DNA of 64,000 nucleotides. Source: Lachnospiraceae bacterium. Its GTDB lineage: Bacteria; Bacillota; Clostridia; Lachnospirales; Lachnospiraceae. Shown here piece after piece: positions 34,349-45,300 of the stretch; within the stretch, counting starts at the first letter, position 1, and each line of letters begins with the position of its first letter. The notes beneath the pieces were generated by a model. The model was given only the letters and a program-made list of their open reading frames with translations, made no database searches and was not told the origin of the DNA. The position numbers and the translations under genes were made by a program. The DNA is taken from the NCBI GenBank assembly GCA_030523275.1, contig JAUNIX010000012.1:1-64000 (forward strand). Direction: 5' to 3'.

Positions 34349-34447
34349 AAGTTATTCCTCCTGTGTATTATTTTGCTCATACATTCTTAATTAGTATAAC
34401 ACTAATGTGAAAAGAATGAAACAATTTTTTATGAAAATGGCAAAGAA

Positions 34448-35188
34448 TCAACGATAATTCCGCTCGTGTTCCTGCCTTGTTTCAATGATCCATTCACGGA
34501 TTGTAGCACCGAGATGTTTTTTCTCTTCTCTTGGAAGTTCATTCATATAAATCGGTTTACCAAAAGTAATGTGTACTTTTGCAGGTGTTACTTTTAATTT
34601 ATGATGATTTTCATAAAGGTCTGGAGTACCAGAAATTGCTACTGGGATAATTGGAGCCTTTGCAATGGAGGCGATACGTAGACTTCCCTCTTTGAATTCA
34701 TGTGGCTCGGCATCCTGACTTCTGGTTCCTTCTGGGAAAATAACCATAGAATAACCATTTTTAATATATTGTGCTGCCTGTTTGATAATTCCCATGCTTT
34801 GTCTAATATCATCGCGGTCAAGGAACAGGCAGTTGATAAATAACATCCAACGTTTCAGAAGTGGAATTTTAGCCATGCTATCTTTGGCAACAAATCCTGC
34901 TCCTCCGGGGATCGCATTAAATAATGATATAATATCAAAATAACTGCTGTGGTTACCAACATATAATACGGCTTGATCTTGTGGAATGTTTTCGACTCCA
35001 TCAACCGTAACTTCTGCATCGGCAAGCTTTAAAATCAATGCAAATGCACGATGTACTTTTTTTGCCGCCAAACGATAACGTTTTTTCTCATCTCCATTTT
35101 TATCCCATTTTGGAAAACGGAAATAATACGGAGCAGTTGTGAGTAAGAATAACACTAAATATCCAATAATTAATATGACTCGAATCAT
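34448..35188 (-). CDS. plsC: 1-acyl-sn-glycerol-3-phosphate acyltransferase
   Basis: 246 residues. N-terminal membrane helix (VILIIGYLVLFLLTTAPYYF), acyltransferase motif I GNHSSYFDII (HxxxxD), motif III FPEGTRS, and PIIPVAISGTPDLY. It makes phosphatidic acid at the membrane. Last gene of a minus-strand operon with pncB and malQ; malQ ends only 5 bases before it. Confidence 0.92.
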   Translation of the reverse strand: MIRVILIIGYLVLFLLTTAPYYFRFPKWDKNGDEKKRYRLAAKKVHRAFALILKLADAEVTVDGVENIPQDQAVLYVGNHSSYFDIISLFNAIPGGAGFVAKDSMAKIPLLKRWMLFINCLFLDRDDIRQSMGIIKQAAQYIKNGYSMVIFPEGTRSQDAEPHEFKEGSLRIASIAKAPIIPVAISGTPDLYENHHKLKVTPAKVHITFGKPIYMNELPREEKKHLGATIREWIIETRQEHERNYR

Positions 35189-35193
35189 TTTCT

Positions 35194-36705
35194 TTACCTT
35201 CCATAAATTTCAGACATCTCCCGAAGTCCTTTTTTGAGACCATCGTGGAACTGTTCTTTATAATAGCGATATCCCCAGTTTCCGTGTGCGACTCCAGGAA
35301 TATTCATACGACGATCACTGCCATCCTCAAAAATATCCTGAATTGGAATAATTGCCATGCGAGATACAGAAGAAAGTGCACAGCGAATCATATCCCAACT
35401 GATATGACTGCCATCCGTGCTTAAGTAACGACGAATTTTATCTTTGGATTCTTCAGAGGCTGAGTGATACCAACCGGAACTTGTATCATTATCATGTGTT
35501 CCTGTATAGCATATACTGTTTCGCGGATAATTATAAGGAAGAAAATCATTATCTTCGATATTATCAAATGCAAACTGCAAAATTTTCATTCCTGGCAGTT
35601 CAAATTGATCACGCAGATCATGAACGGATTGGGTGATTAACCCTAAATCTTCGGCGATAATTGGCAGATCTTCACCTAATTCTTCACGCATAACGTTGAA
35701 GAAATCGGCTTTTGGTCCCGGCATCCATTTTCCTTCCTGGGCGGTTTCTGCATCGACTGGAACTTCCCAGTATTCATCCAAACCACGGAAATGATCGATG
35801 CGGACATAGTCGTATTTCACAAGCTGAGCACGGATACGGCTCATCCACCAGGCATAACGATCTTTTTTATGTACATTCCATTTATAAAGAGGATTCCCCC
35901 AAAGTTGTCCGGTTTCGCTAAAATAATCTGGTGGAACTCCGGCAACAGCGGTTGGGTGACCATCTTTGTCAAGCTTAAACAATTTTCGATTTGCCCAGAC
36001 ATCAGCACTATTGTCAGCGACAAAAATTGGAATATCTCCAATGATGGAGATGCCGTTCGCATTTGCATAGGCTTTTAAGGCATTCCATTGACGGAAGAAC
36101 AAGAATTGAATAAAACTCTGGTAGAGATATTCTTGTTGCACGGATTCCATTTTCATCCATTTTCTTTTTGCTGTTTTATTTCCTTTGCGGATTGGTGCTT
36201 CCCATTCATACCATGGTTTATCATCATTGGCTTTCATAATTGCCATAAATAGACAGTAATCGTCTAACCATTCATTTTCATTTTGGCAGAATTCATTGAA
36301 TTGTGTTTTTAAAGCATGATCTTCTGGCAGAGCAGTAAAATTTGTCAAAGCTTTTTGTAAAAGTGGACGCTTATAAGCGCGTACTCCATCATAATCAACG
36401 CGATCATCCGATAAGTGTGGAATTTGTGCGAGATCTTCTGGTGTTAAAAGTCCATCTTCAACTAATAAATCAGGACTAATGATTAGTGGCTGTCCGGCAA
36501 AACTAGAATAGGACTGGTATGGTGAATTGCTGTTGTTAACTGGTCCTAAAGGAAGTACTTGCCATAATTTCTGTCCACTGATTTTTAAATTGTCAACAAA
36601 CTCATAAGCTTCCGGGCCTAAATCTCCAATCCCATATGGTCCTGGAAGAGAGGTAGGATGAAGTAAAAGACCAGAAAGTCTTGGATATACTTTTTTATTC
36701 ATCAT
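35194..36705 (-). CDS. malQ: 4-alpha-glucanotransferase
   Basis: 503 residues, glycoside hydrolase family 77: RLSGLLLHPTSLPGPYGIGDLGPEAYEFVDNLKISGQKLWQVLPLGP, VADNSADVWANRKLFKLD, YVRIDHFRGLDEYWEVP (nucleophile Asp), PIIAEDLGLIT (acid/base Glu), NSICYTGTHDNDTSSGWY. It transfers maltosyl units between glucans in the cytosol. Two adjacent ATGs (36705, 36702) follow TAGGAGA. It lies 12 bases downstream of pncB. Confidence 0.96.
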   Translation of the reverse strand: MMNKKVYPRLSGLLLHPTSLPGPYGIGDLGPEAYEFVDNLKISGQKLWQVLPLGPVNNSNSPYQSYSSFAGQPLIISPDLLVEDGLLTPEDLAQIPHLSDDRVDYDGVRAYKRPLLQKALTNFTALPEDHALKTQFNEFCQNENEWLDDYCLFMAIMKANDDKPWYEWEAPIRKGNKTAKRKWMKMESVQQEYLYQSFIQFLFFRQWNALKAYANANGISIIGDIPIFVADNSADVWANRKLFKLDKDGHPTAVAGVPPDYFSETGQLWGNPLYKWNVHKKDRYAWWMSRIRAQLVKYDYVRIDHFRGLDEYWEVPVDAETAQEGKWMPGPKADFFNVMREELGEDLPIIAEDLGLITQSVHDLRDQFELPGMKILQFAFDNIEDNDFLPYNYPRNSICYTGTHDNDTSSGWYHSASEESKDKIRRYLSTDGSHISWDMIRCALSSVSRMAIIPIQDIFEDGSDRRMNIPGVAHGNWGYRYYKEQFHDGLKKGLREMSEIYGR

Positions 36706-36717
36706 CGGTATTATCTC

Positions 36718-38172
36718 CTATTTTTTTGCATCCAGTAATTCATTACGTAAATCATATAAAGGCTGGGAAAGGTCTACATACACTTCTTTTGGATTGACCA
36801 GACGTCTGGATTCATCCCATAATGTATTTAATTCTTCCTGACAATAAGAGCGGATATCCATGGTAGAAGGTGATTCGTAAACACACTGTCCTTTTTTGAA
36901 AATCGGTTTGATGATCTCTCTCATGGTGTAGGTGCCACCTTTGATAATGGACTTCTTCCACGTGTAGATAGGATCAAAGATCATCAAATCTTCTTCCGGA
37001 TTATATTTTTCACCAACCAGACAGATTAAATCAGCTTTAATTTTACCTGTCGCTTTATCATAAATACGATAAACAGTTTTATTACCTGGATTTGTGATTT
37101 TGACAGGATTCTCAGAAATCTTGATTTTTGGTACAAAATCTTCTTCTTCCGATGGTTTTAAAGCAGCTAGCTTGTATACACCGCCGAATGCAGGACAATC
37201 AGCTGATGTGATCAGATTTGTACCGACACCCCAGGAATTAATGGTTGCTCCCTGATTTTTTAAACTATTGATCAGGTATTCATCCAGATCACTGGACGCA
37301 GCAATCACAGCATCTTCAAATCCGGCAGCATCTAACATTTTACGGGCTTCTTTCGATAAGTAAGCAAGGTCACCACTGTCAAGACGGATGCCGTAAGATT
37401 TTGATTTGATTCCCGCATCTCGCATTTCCTGAAATACACGGATTGCATTTGGTACACCGGAGTTTAAAGTATCGTACGTATCCACTAATAAAGTGCAAGA
37501 ATCTGGGTACATTTCGGCATAAGTTTTAAATGCTGTGTATTCATCTTTAAAACTCATGATCCAGCTATGGGCATGAGTCCCAAGCACAGGTACATCAAAG
37601 AGTTGTCCGGTCAGTACGTTGGAAGTGCCGACACAGCCACCGATCACAGCGGCTCTAGCACCTAAAGTACCGGCATCTGGGCCTTGTGCACGACGTAATC
37701 CAAATTCCATAACACCATCACCATTTGCCGCATAGCATACGCGGGAAGCCTTGGTCGCAATCAGGCTCTGGTGATTGATAATATTTAAAATAGCAGTTTC
37801 TACTAACTGAGCTTCCATGATTGGTGCAATGACTTTTAAGAGGGGTTCTCTTGGGAAGACTACGGTTCCCTCTGGAATCGCGTAAATATCACCAGTAAAA
37901 TGATATCCTGCTAAATATTCAAGAAAATCTTCATCAAAGATGCCAAGTCCTCGTAAATAATCAATATCATCATAAGAAAATGATAAATTTTTGATATAAT
38001 CAATGACTTGTTCTAATCCACAGGCAATCGCGTATCCGCTGCCGGATGGATTTGTTCGATAAAAAACGTCAAAGATGACAGATTCATTTTCTCCAGATTT
38101 ATAATAGCCCTGCATCATTGTCAGTTCATATAAATCAGTCAGTAAGGTTAAATTTTGCGCAACCATAATCAT
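36718..38172 (-). CDS. pncB: Nicotinate phosphoribosyltransferase
   Basis: 484 residues. LLTDLYELTMMQGYYKSGENESVIFDVFYRTNPSGSGYAIACGLEQ is the family start; then EFGLRRAQGPDAG, the phosphorylated-His region LGTHAHSWIMSF, and YGIRLDSGDLAYLSKEARKMLD. It makes nicotinate mononucleotide for NAD. Note that nicotinate mononucleotide is also the CobT substrate. First gene of the pncB-malQ-plsC operon. ATG at 38172 follows AGGAG. Confidence 0.95.
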   Translation of the reverse strand: MIMVAQNLTLLTDLYELTMMQGYYKSGENESVIFDVFYRTNPSGSGYAIACGLEQVIDYIKNLSFSYDDIDYLRGLGIFDEDFLEYLAGYHFTGDIYAIPEGTVVFPREPLLKVIAPIMEAQLVETAILNIINHQSLIATKASRVCYAANGDGVMEFGLRRAQGPDAGTLGARAAVIGGCVGTSNVLTGQLFDVPVLGTHAHSWIMSFKDEYTAFKTYAEMYPDSCTLLVDTYDTLNSGVPNAIRVFQEMRDAGIKSKSYGIRLDSGDLAYLSKEARKMLDAAGFEDAVIAASSDLDEYLINSLKNQGATINSWGVGTNLITSADCPAFGGVYKLAALKPSEEEDFVPKIKISENPVKITNPGNKTVYRIYDKATGKIKADLICLVGEKYNPEEDLMIFDPIYTWKKSIIKGGTYTMREIIKPIFKKGQCVYESPSTMDIRSYCQEELNTLWDESRRLVNPKEVYVDLSQPLYDLRNELLDAKK

Positions 38173-38273
38173 TAATTCTCCTTTATCTGGTATCTAAATC
38201 AGTATTTCTTATATAGAAAAAACCTATACTTAAAATATTATTATATCATATTATTCAATTTTTGTTTATAAAA

Positions 38274-38308
38274 AAATAGCATCTTACGGTTTGCGTAAAA
38301 TGCTATTT
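38274..38308 (-). terminator. Intrinsic terminator after galE
   Basis: AAATAGCAT...TTACG / CGTAA...ATGCTATTT stem with a short loop; an A-run on the plus strand (38270-38276) supplies the minus-strand T-run. It separates galE from pncB. Confidence 0.75.
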
Positions 38309-38325
38309 TGTGGAATCATCCATTA

Positions 38326-39345
38326 TTATTTTGTATCATATCCGTCTGGATTGTTGCTCTGCCATCTCCAAGAATCGGCACACATTTCTTCGATTCCTTT
38401 TTCTGCGACCCATCCGAGTTCTTCTTTGGCCTTTGTTGCATCACAGTAACAGGTCGCAATATCACCGGCTCTTCGTGGTTTGATCTGATATGGTAATGTC
38501 TTTCCACATGCTTTTTCATATGCATGTAAGACATCCAAAACACTATAGCCGTTGCCGGTACCTAAGTTATAGATAGAAACACCGGAACCTGGTGCTAATT
38601 TTTTCAGAGCCTTTACATGACCTTTGGCAAGGTCAACAACATGGATATAATCGCGGACGCCTGTTCCATCCGGCGTATCGTAATCATCTCCAAATACCCC
38701 TAATTTCTCTAATTTGCCAACCGCTACCTGAGCAATATAAGGAACTAAGTTATTTGGAATTCCCTTTGGATCTTCTCCGATCAATCCACTTTCGTGTGCT
38801 CCGATTGGATTGAAGTAGCGAAGAAGTACGACGTTCCATTCTGGATCTGCTACATGGAAATCTGTCAAAATCTGTTCTAACATGCCTTTTGTCTGTCCAT
38901 ATGGATTTGTGATCTGGCCTTTTGGACATTCTTCCGTAATCGGAATGAATGCAGGATCACCATAGACAGTTGCAGAAGAACTGAAAATGATATTTTTAAC
39001 TCCATGTTTTCTCATAACATCACATAAAACTAATGTTCCGGTAATGTTATTATGATAATATTCCAATGGTTTGGCTACCGATTCCCCAACAGCCTTTAAC
39101 CCGGCAAAGTTGATAACAGAATCGATGGATTCGTTTTCAAAAACCTGTTCCAAAGCGTCTCTGTCTAAAACATCAACTTCATAAAATTTGAGAGATTTTC
39201 CTGTGATCTGCTTTACCCGCTCTAAAGATTTTTCACTGGAATTGCATAGATTGTCAACGACAACAACATCATAGCCGGAGTTTAAAAGTTCCACGCAAGT
39301 GTGGCTTCCGATATAACCAGCTCCGCCCGTAACTAAAATAGCCAT
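38326..39345 (-). CDS. galE: UDP-glucose 4-epimerase
   Basis: 339 residues of the extended short-chain dehydrogenase family. NAD-binding [35 protein letters not shown], then [21 protein letters not shown], catalytic Ser/Tyr in [10 protein letters not shown] and NPYGQTKGM (YxxxK), and [17 protein letters not shown]. It interconverts UDP-glucose and UDP-galactose. Single gene, divergent from the SorC-type regulator. Confidence 0.97.
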   Translation of the reverse strand: MAILVTGGAGYIGSHTCVELLNSGYDVVVVDNLCNSSEKSLERVKQITGKSLKFYEVDVLDRDALEQVFENESIDSVINFAGLKAVGESVAKPLEYYHNNITGTLVLCDVMRKHGVKNIIFSSSATVYGDPAFIPITEECPKGQITNPYGQTKGMLEQILTDFHVADPEWNVVLLRYFNPIGAHESGLIGEDPKGIPNNLVPYIAQVAVGKLEKLGVFGDDYDTPDGTGVRDYIHVVDLAKGHVKALKKLAPGSGVSIYNLGTGNGYSVLDVLHAYEKACGKTLPYQIKPRRAGDIATCYCDATKAKEELGWVAEKGIEEMCADSWRWQSNNPDGYDTK

Positions 39346-39404
39346 AATATATCCTCCTCATATAAATTTGTTTTTATTATACAACATTTTTATAGTTAGT
39401 TCCA

Positions 39405-39433
39405 TTGACTTTTTTATAAAAATTCGATAAAAT
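39405..39433 (+). promoter_or_regulatory. Promoter for the SorC-type regulator
   Basis: TTGACT (39405-39410), 17 bases, TAAAAT (39428-39433); the gene starts at 39489. Confidence 0.6.
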
Positions 39434-39488
39434 GAAAATATGTTCATACCAAGAACAAAATTTCATAAAGATGTGCAGGAGGATGAAG

Positions 39489-40445
39489 ATGGAAAACGAG
39501 AGGTTTATGTTTCGTGTATTGGAAATGTATTATACAGATGAGTTATCTCAGGCTGAGATTGCCAAAAAGATGCGTGTATCCAGAGCAACGATCTCCCGTA
39601 CAATTTTAAGGGCAAAGCAGGAAGGATATGTGACCATTTCGATTCATCATCCTGAGAATACACAGCACCATTTAGAGAAACAATTAGAAACCAAGTATGG
39701 AATGCAGGAAGTCGTGATTGCTTCGCCAGAAAAAGGAAAGACTGTGAGAGAGCAGGTAAATCAGGAAGTGACGGCATATCTGCTCCGTGTACTAAAGAGT
39801 GGTATGACATTAGGGATTACCTGGGGGTTGACACTCGGCAGTTTTATTGAATCCTTGAAGCGTGATACCAGAATGAGAAATGTTAATTTAAAGGATGTCA
39901 AGGTAGTTCCCTTTATCGGAACAGCTAACTTGATAGAATTTGATATTTTCATGCAGAGAAATCATGCGAATCTGTATGCTCTTGAATTGGCGGAAATTTT
40001 AAAAGGAATCGGGTATCAGTTGCCAGCACCGATGTATGTGTCAAATAAGAAGGCGAAAGAAGTACTTGAATCGGATGCTTTGATTTCTCAAGTGTTACAA
40101 CAGGCAGCGTGTGCAGATATTGGATTTTTACCGATTGGTCCGGTGACAGAGCAGTCCTCTTTCGTGAAATCAGGAGTGCTTTCCATAGAATCGATGCATC
40201 AGATGAAAGAAGAAGGGGCAGTTGGTGAGGTGATCGGCAATTTCTTTACTGAAGATGGACGTTTTTTAGAAAATGAAATGTCAGAGCGCATGATCGGCAT
40301 TTCAAGAGAGCAATTAGTCCATGTTCCGTTAAAAGTGGGAATTGCTTACGGAAAGGATAGGGTACCAGCCATTAAAGGGGCATTAAATAGCCATATTATT
40401 AATGTGTTAATTACAGATAGTACGACAGCAAAGAATTTGTTATAA
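39489..40445 (+). CDS. SorC/DeoR-family sugar-binding transcriptional regulator
   Basis: About 318 residues. N-terminal HTH: RFMFRVLEMYYTDELSQAEIAKKMRVSRATISRTILRAKQEGYVTI. The C-terminal SorC sugar-phosphate-binding domain is recognisable in GMTLGITWGLTLGSFI, VVPFIGTANLIEFD, LPAPMYVSNKKAKEVLESDALIS, DIGFLPIGPV and GKDRVPAIKGALNSHIINVLITDSTTAKNLL. The effector would be a phosphorylated sugar. No sugar gene is directly linked; divergent galE and the downstream permease are the neighbours. Start 39489 is set by GCAGGAGGA. Confidence 0.88.
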   Translation: MENERFMFRVLEMYYTDELSQAEIAKKMRVSRATISRTILRAKQEGYVTISIHHPENTQHHLEKQLETKYGMQEVVIASPEKGKTVREQVNQEVTAYLLRVLKSGMTLGITWGLTLGSFIESLKRDTRMRNVNLKDVKVVPFIGTANLIEFDIFMQRNHANLYALELAEILKGIGYQLPAPMYVSNKKAKEVLESDALISQVLQQAACADIGFLPIGPVTEQSSFVKSGVLSIESMHQMKEEGAVGEVIGNFFTEDGRFLENEMSERMIGISREQLVHVPLKVGIAYGKDRVPAIKGALNSHIINVLITDSTTAKNLL

Positions 40446-40508
40446 TATAGAAAGAAATCATACAATAAGAAAATGAAAGAATCATGGATTTGAGAGAGGG
40501 TGATAGAT

Positions 40509-41681
40509 ATGGATACAAATAAGAAAAAGCATAAATTTGAACAAAATAGCAAGTATCTGACAATTTCAATTTACACAGTTTTCGTTATTTTGACAGGGTG
40601 TATTATATTCCGTTTGTTTTATAATCTGGCTGGTACAATTGAAGTGATCAGACATTTGATTGGTGTACTTTCCCCGTTTTTGATCGGATTATTGATTGCT
40701 TATATGATGAACCCGATGATCAAATTTTTATATAGTCGGATATTTAAACAAAAATTACATGTAAAAAGAGAGAGATTGTTCAAAATTTTTTCGATCATTA
40801 TTTCTTATCTGATCGTGCTTGGTGCGTTAGCTCTTTGCTTGTTTTTTGTGATACCTCAACTAATCGAGAGTATTGCAGAAATATCAAATTCAATTCCGAG
40901 TGCCTATGATATGATCATGGATCGAGTCACTAATTTAACGAAACATGGGCAAAATATGAACACACCGGGAATGATCAATGTATATCTAAACCAGAATATG
41001 CCGAAAGTGTTGAATATGATCGAGGAATTTATGGGGAAATCGATTCCGATGCTATATGATATGTCAATGCAGGCAATCAAAATTGTCATGAATCTTTTCA
41101 TTGCGATTATCGTTTCGATTTATTTATCGTTTGATAAAAAGATTTTACTACATGCCTTAAAAAAATTTATTTATGCCGCATTATCAATAGAAAAGGCAGA
41201 AAATCTGATCGATACATTTCGGGAATGTAATCAGATTTTTGGTAGTTATCTGACCGGAAAAGCACTGGATTCGTTGATCATTGGTATTTTATGTTTTATT
41301 TTTATGACGATTTTAAAACTTCCACTTTCTGTTCTGATTAGTTTGATCGTCGGCATAACTAACATGATTCCATATTTTGGACCTTTTATCGGTGCAATTC
41401 CCGGGGTTTGTTTGATTCTGTTTTTGTCACCGATCGCAGCAATCAAATTTGCGATTATGGTATTTTTGCTACAGCAGTTTGATGGTTATATTTTAGGACC
41501 TCGTATTCTTGGAAATTCGACTGGTGTTCGACCAATCGCCATTTTATTTGCCATCATTGTAGGCGGAGCCTATTTTGGTGCCGTTGGTATGTTTCTCGGC
41601 GTACCGGTATTTGCGGTTGTCCAATATCTGGTCGGTAAGTGGACAGAAGAACGGTTAAAGAAAAAATCAATTGAGGTATGA
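40509..41681 (+). CDS. AI-2E / PerM-family membrane transporter
   Basis: About 390 residues with roughly eight hydrophobic helices. Family features: IRHLIGVLSPFLIGLLIAYMMNPMIKFL, SAYDMIMDRV amphipathic middle, GSYLTGKALDSLIIGILCFI, VGITNMIPYFGPFIGAIPG, LGPRILGNSTGVRPIAILFAIIVGGAYFGAVGMFLGVPVFAV. Members are called AI-2 exporters or permeases of unknown substrate, and some act in ion or pH homeostasis; the substrate here is unknown. ATG 40509 is preferred over GTG 40500, which touches the GAGAGAGGG site. Confidence 0.88.
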   Translation: MDTNKKKHKFEQNSKYLTISIYTVFVILTGCIIFRLFYNLAGTIEVIRHLIGVLSPFLIGLLIAYMMNPMIKFLYSRIFKQKLHVKRERLFKIFSIIISYLIVLGALALCLFFVIPQLIESIAEISNSIPSAYDMIMDRVTNLTKHGQNMNTPGMINVYLNQNMPKVLNMIEEFMGKSIPMLYDMSMQAIKIVMNLFIAIIVSIYLSFDKKILLHALKKFIYAALSIEKAENLIDTFRECNQIFGSYLTGKALDSLIIGILCFIFMTILKLPLSVLISLIVGITNMIPYFGPFIGAIPGVCLILFLSPIAAIKFAIMVFLLQQFDGYILGPRILGNSTGVRPIAILFAIIVGGAYFGAVGMFLGVPVFAVVQYLVGKWTEERLKKKSIEV

Positions 41682-41685
41682 TAGG

Positions 41686-41718
41686 AAGCAGTTTCGGATG
41701 TATCTGAAGCTGCTTGTT
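41686..41718 (+). terminator. Intrinsic terminator after the permease gene
   Basis: AAGCAGTTTCGGAT / ATCTGAAGCTGCTT, 14 pairs including two wobbles with a very short loop, then a T-rich tail. Confidence 0.75.
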
Positions 41719-41739
41719 TGTGTTATAGGCATCAGCACG

Positions 41740-41756
41740 CAAAGCAGAGCAAGTCC
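41740..41756 (-). repeat. Degenerate CUUG repeat copy on the minus strand
   Basis: On the minus strand it reads GGACTTGCTCTGCTTTG, close to GGACTTGTCYGCTTTG. It faces the full copy at 41780 on the plus strand. Confidence 0.35.
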
Positions 41757-41779
41757 CTCAGGGATTGAGGTATTTAAGA

Positions 41780-41804
41780 GTTCGAGGTGGACTTGTCCGC
41801 TTTG
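41780..41804 (+). repeat. Dispersed CUUG-hairpin repeat, full copy
   Basis: GTTCGAGGTGGACTTG followed by TCCGCTTTG, in the gap between the permease and marR. No T-run follows, so this copy is not simply a terminator. Confidence 0.65.
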
Positions 41805-41815
41805 ATCTATTCTTT

Positions 41816-41861
41816 AATAGCATGCTATTGACACTTTCTAGCATTGTGATATAATACAATG
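41816..41861 (+). promoter_or_regulatory. MarR-gene promoter with two palindromic operator candidates
   Basis: TTGACA (41828-41833), 16 bases, TATAAT (41850-41855). A 14-base perfect palindrome AATAGCATGCTATT (41816-41829) touches the -35 box, and CATTGT-N8-ACAATG (41842-41861) brackets the -10 box. This layout fits autorepression by the MarR protein. Confidence 0.7.
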
Positions 41862-41882
41862 TTGAATGAAAGGGGATCTTAA

Positions 41883-42311
41883 ATGAATGCGATGGAAAGT
41901 AGGTATTCGCCATTGATCAAGGCGCTTAGTGAAACCATAGAAAAAAAGGCAAATAATAAACTGTCTGCATATGGAGTGACCGCATCGCAGATGCATATTC
42001 TGATGGCACTTCATCATTCAGAATCAGGTGTGTATTCGCTAAAAGAATTAGAAAAAATGTTTCATGTAGCCCAGGCAACCATTGTCGGAATCGTTTCCCG
42101 GCTGGAAGCAAAAGGGCTTGTTTTTCGATTTTCTGATCATAATGATAAGAGAAGGAAGAGTGTAAAGCTGACTTCAAGAGGGTTGGAATTGGGAAGTCAG
42201 GCAGAAAAAGAAATAGAAGATATTGGGGTGTGGTTGACATCTGATTTAGATACAGATGAGAAGAAAGAATTTCTGCGATTATTGCAGAAAGTATACAAAA
42301 CAATTATATAG
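41883..42311 (+). CDS. MarR-family transcriptional regulator
   Basis: 142 residues, one winged HTH: ITASQMHILMAL-type helix (YGVTASQMHILMALHHSESG), recognition region YSLKELEKMFHVAQATIVGIVSRLEAKGLVFR and the wing FSDHNDKRRKSVKLTSRGLELG. It lies 84 bases before the giant activase gene, with TTATCTAA / TTAGATAA in the gap, so it probably controls that gene and itself. The ligand is unknown; fatty-acid regulators of Firmicutes (FabT) belong to the same family. Confidence 0.88.
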   Translation: MNAMESRYSPLIKALSETIEKKANNKLSAYGVTASQMHILMALHHSESGVYSLKELEKMFHVAQATIVGIVSRLEAKGLVFRFSDHNDKRRKSVKLTSRGLELGSQAEKEIEDIGVWLTSDLDTDEKKEFLRLLQKVYKTII

Positions 42312-42395
42312 AAATTCTATATAGTACTTTATCTAAGTGATTGTGATAAGCGATGGACTTTAGATAATTGCTATAGTAGAAAAAGGAGAATAGAT

Positions 42396-45300
42396 ATGAG
42401 TTATGAAATGACAAAGGCGACATACTCTGTTGGAATTGATATTGGTTCCACGACGGTAAAAGTAATTGTCATGGATAAAGAAGATCATATTGTATATGCA
42501 AAATACCAGAGACATTATGCGGATATTAAAGAAACAGTATTATCAATGCTCAAACAATTTTATCAACAGCAGGGAAATGTGTGCTGCACGATTGCTGTAA
42601 CAGGAAGTGGAGGATTGAGCCTTGCCAAGGCAGCGAAGATGGAGTTTATCCAGGAGGTCATTGCTGTTACGACAGCGATCAAACGCGTCGTACCAGAAGC
42701 AGATGTCGTTGTGGAACTCGGTGGAGAAGATGCAAAGATTATCTTTTTTAAGAATGGTGTAGATCAGAGGATGAATGGAATCTGTGCTGGTGGTACAGGA
42801 GCATTTATTGATCAGATGGCAGCACTTTTACAGACAGATGCATCGGGATTAAATGACTACGCGAAGTCATACAAAGAGATTTATCCAATTGCAGCTCGTT
42901 GTGGCGTGTTTGCAAAGAGTGACATTCAACCGCTGATCAACGATGGAGCTTCCCGAGAGGATTTGGCTGCCAGTATTTTCCAGGCAGTCGTCAATCAGAC
43001 GATTAGTGGACTTGCATGTGGGCGAAAGATTTGTGGACATGTGGTATTCCTTGGTGGACCATTATTTTTCTTATCTGAGCTTAGAGAAGCGTTTGTAAGA
43101 ACTTTAGAACTGGCACCGGAGGAAGTACATTTTCCAGAAAATGCCCATTTATTTGCAGCTCAGGGAACGGCTATTTACAGCCAGAAGTTAGAACAATGTC
43201 AGCTTAGTGATGTCATCAAAAATATTGAACATCTAGATAGTGTATTATCAGAAACACATCGTCTTCCGGCATTATTTAAGAATAAGGAAGAATATGAAGA
43301 ATTTGATAAGCGACAGAGTAACTATCATGTACATATTGGAAAATTAGAAGAATATAGAGGAAATTGTTATCTGGGTATTGATGCTGGATCTACGACAACA
43401 AAAGTAGCATTGGTATCAGAGACAGGACAATTATTGTATTCTTTCTATAGTAGTAATAAAGGTGATCCGATCGCAGTCACAAAAGAAGCCTTTCGAGAAA
43501 TTCAAAGTCGGTTACATCCAGAAGCGAAGATTGCGTATTCTTGTTCCACTGGATATGGTGAATCCTTATTAAAAGATGCTTATCGCCTCGATGAAGGTGA
43601 AGTTGAGACGATTGCGCATTATTATGCAGCCCACTTTTTTGAACCAGAAGTGGATTGTATTTTAGACATTGGCGGACAGGATATGAAATGTATCAAGATT
43701 CGCGATGGAAGTGTTGATACGGTTATTTTAAATGAGGCATGTTCTTCCGGATGTGGTTCTTTTATTGAGAATTTTGCCAATTCACTTGGTTATTCGGCCG
43801 AAGAATTTGCCAAGAAGGCATTATATGCATCCAGCCCGGTAGATTTGGGTACAAGATGTACTGTGTTTATGAATTCCAATGTAAAGCAGGCGCAAAAAGA
43901 AGGTGCGTCGGTGGGGGACATTGCGGCGGGACTTGCATATTCCGTTATTAAAAATGCATTATTTAAAGTAATTAAACTCACGGATGTCTCCTCACTTGGG
44001 AAAAATATCGTTGTTCAGGGTGGAACGTTTCATAATGATGCCGTTTTGAGAAGTTTTGAATTGATTTCCGGACAGCAAGCCATTCGTCCGAATATTTCAG
44101 GATTAATGGGTGCGTTTGGGGCAGCGTTGATCGCACGAGAGAGATACGAGGGTCAAAAGACCACGATGTTATCGTTGAATGAGATTTTAGATTTGTCATA
44201 TCGCACTAAAATGGCGCATTGTAAAGGTTGCCAAAATCGATGCAGATTGACAGTCAATATGTTTTCCGGTGGACGGAAACATATTTCCGGTAACCGCTGT
44301 GAGAAAGGAATGCAATCGACTCATCAGCAGAAGTTAGCACCGAATTTATTTGAATATAAAAAACAGAGGGTGTTTGATTATGAGCCTTTGTTAGAAAATG
44401 AGGCATATCGAGGAACAATCGGAATTCCGAGAGTTCTAAATATGTATGAGAACTATCCATTTTGGGCAGTATTTTTCAAAAAACTTGGTTTTCATGTTTT
44501 GTTATCGCCATTTTCAAGTCGTGATATCTTTCAGATGGGCATGGATTCTATACCGAGTGAATCAGAATGTTATCCGGCAAAACTGGTTCATGGACACATT
44601 GAATGGTTGATCTCCCAAGGTGTAAAGACAATTTTTTATCCGTGTGTTTTCTATGAACGTCAGGAACGAAAAGATACACAGAATCACTATAATTGTCCGA
44701 TGGTTATTTCATATCCAGAAAATATAAGAAATAACGTGGAAAACTTAGAAACAAAACACATACGCTTTTTAGATCCGTTTCTTGCATTTACAGATGAAAA
44801 GGTACTTGGAAAACGTTTATGCGAGATTATGATGGATGAATTCCAGATAGAGAAAAAAGAGGTGCTGGCAGCGACTCATGAGGCGTGGCAAGAACTGTTA
44901 CAGTGCAAAGCGGACATCTTGGAAGAAGGACGGAATGCACTGCGCTGGATGAAAGAACATAAGCGCCATGGAATTGTTTTGGCGGGACGTCCATATCATT
45001 TGGATCCGGAAATCAATCATGGTATTCCGGAAATGATTCAAAGCTATGGTTTTGCAGTTTTGACAGAAGATAGTGTGGCGGGGCTTAGCAAACGAGAATT
45101 GAAATTGCGGGCGACAAACCAGTGGATGTATCATTCCAGATTATATGCAGCCGCAGAATATGTCAGTCGAAGAAAAAATTTGGATTTGATTCAGTTAAAT
45201 TCGTTTGGCTGTGGTGTGGATGCGGTGACAACGGATCAAGTACAAGAATTATTAGAGCAGTCCGGAAAATTATATACATTATTAAAAATAGATGAAGTCA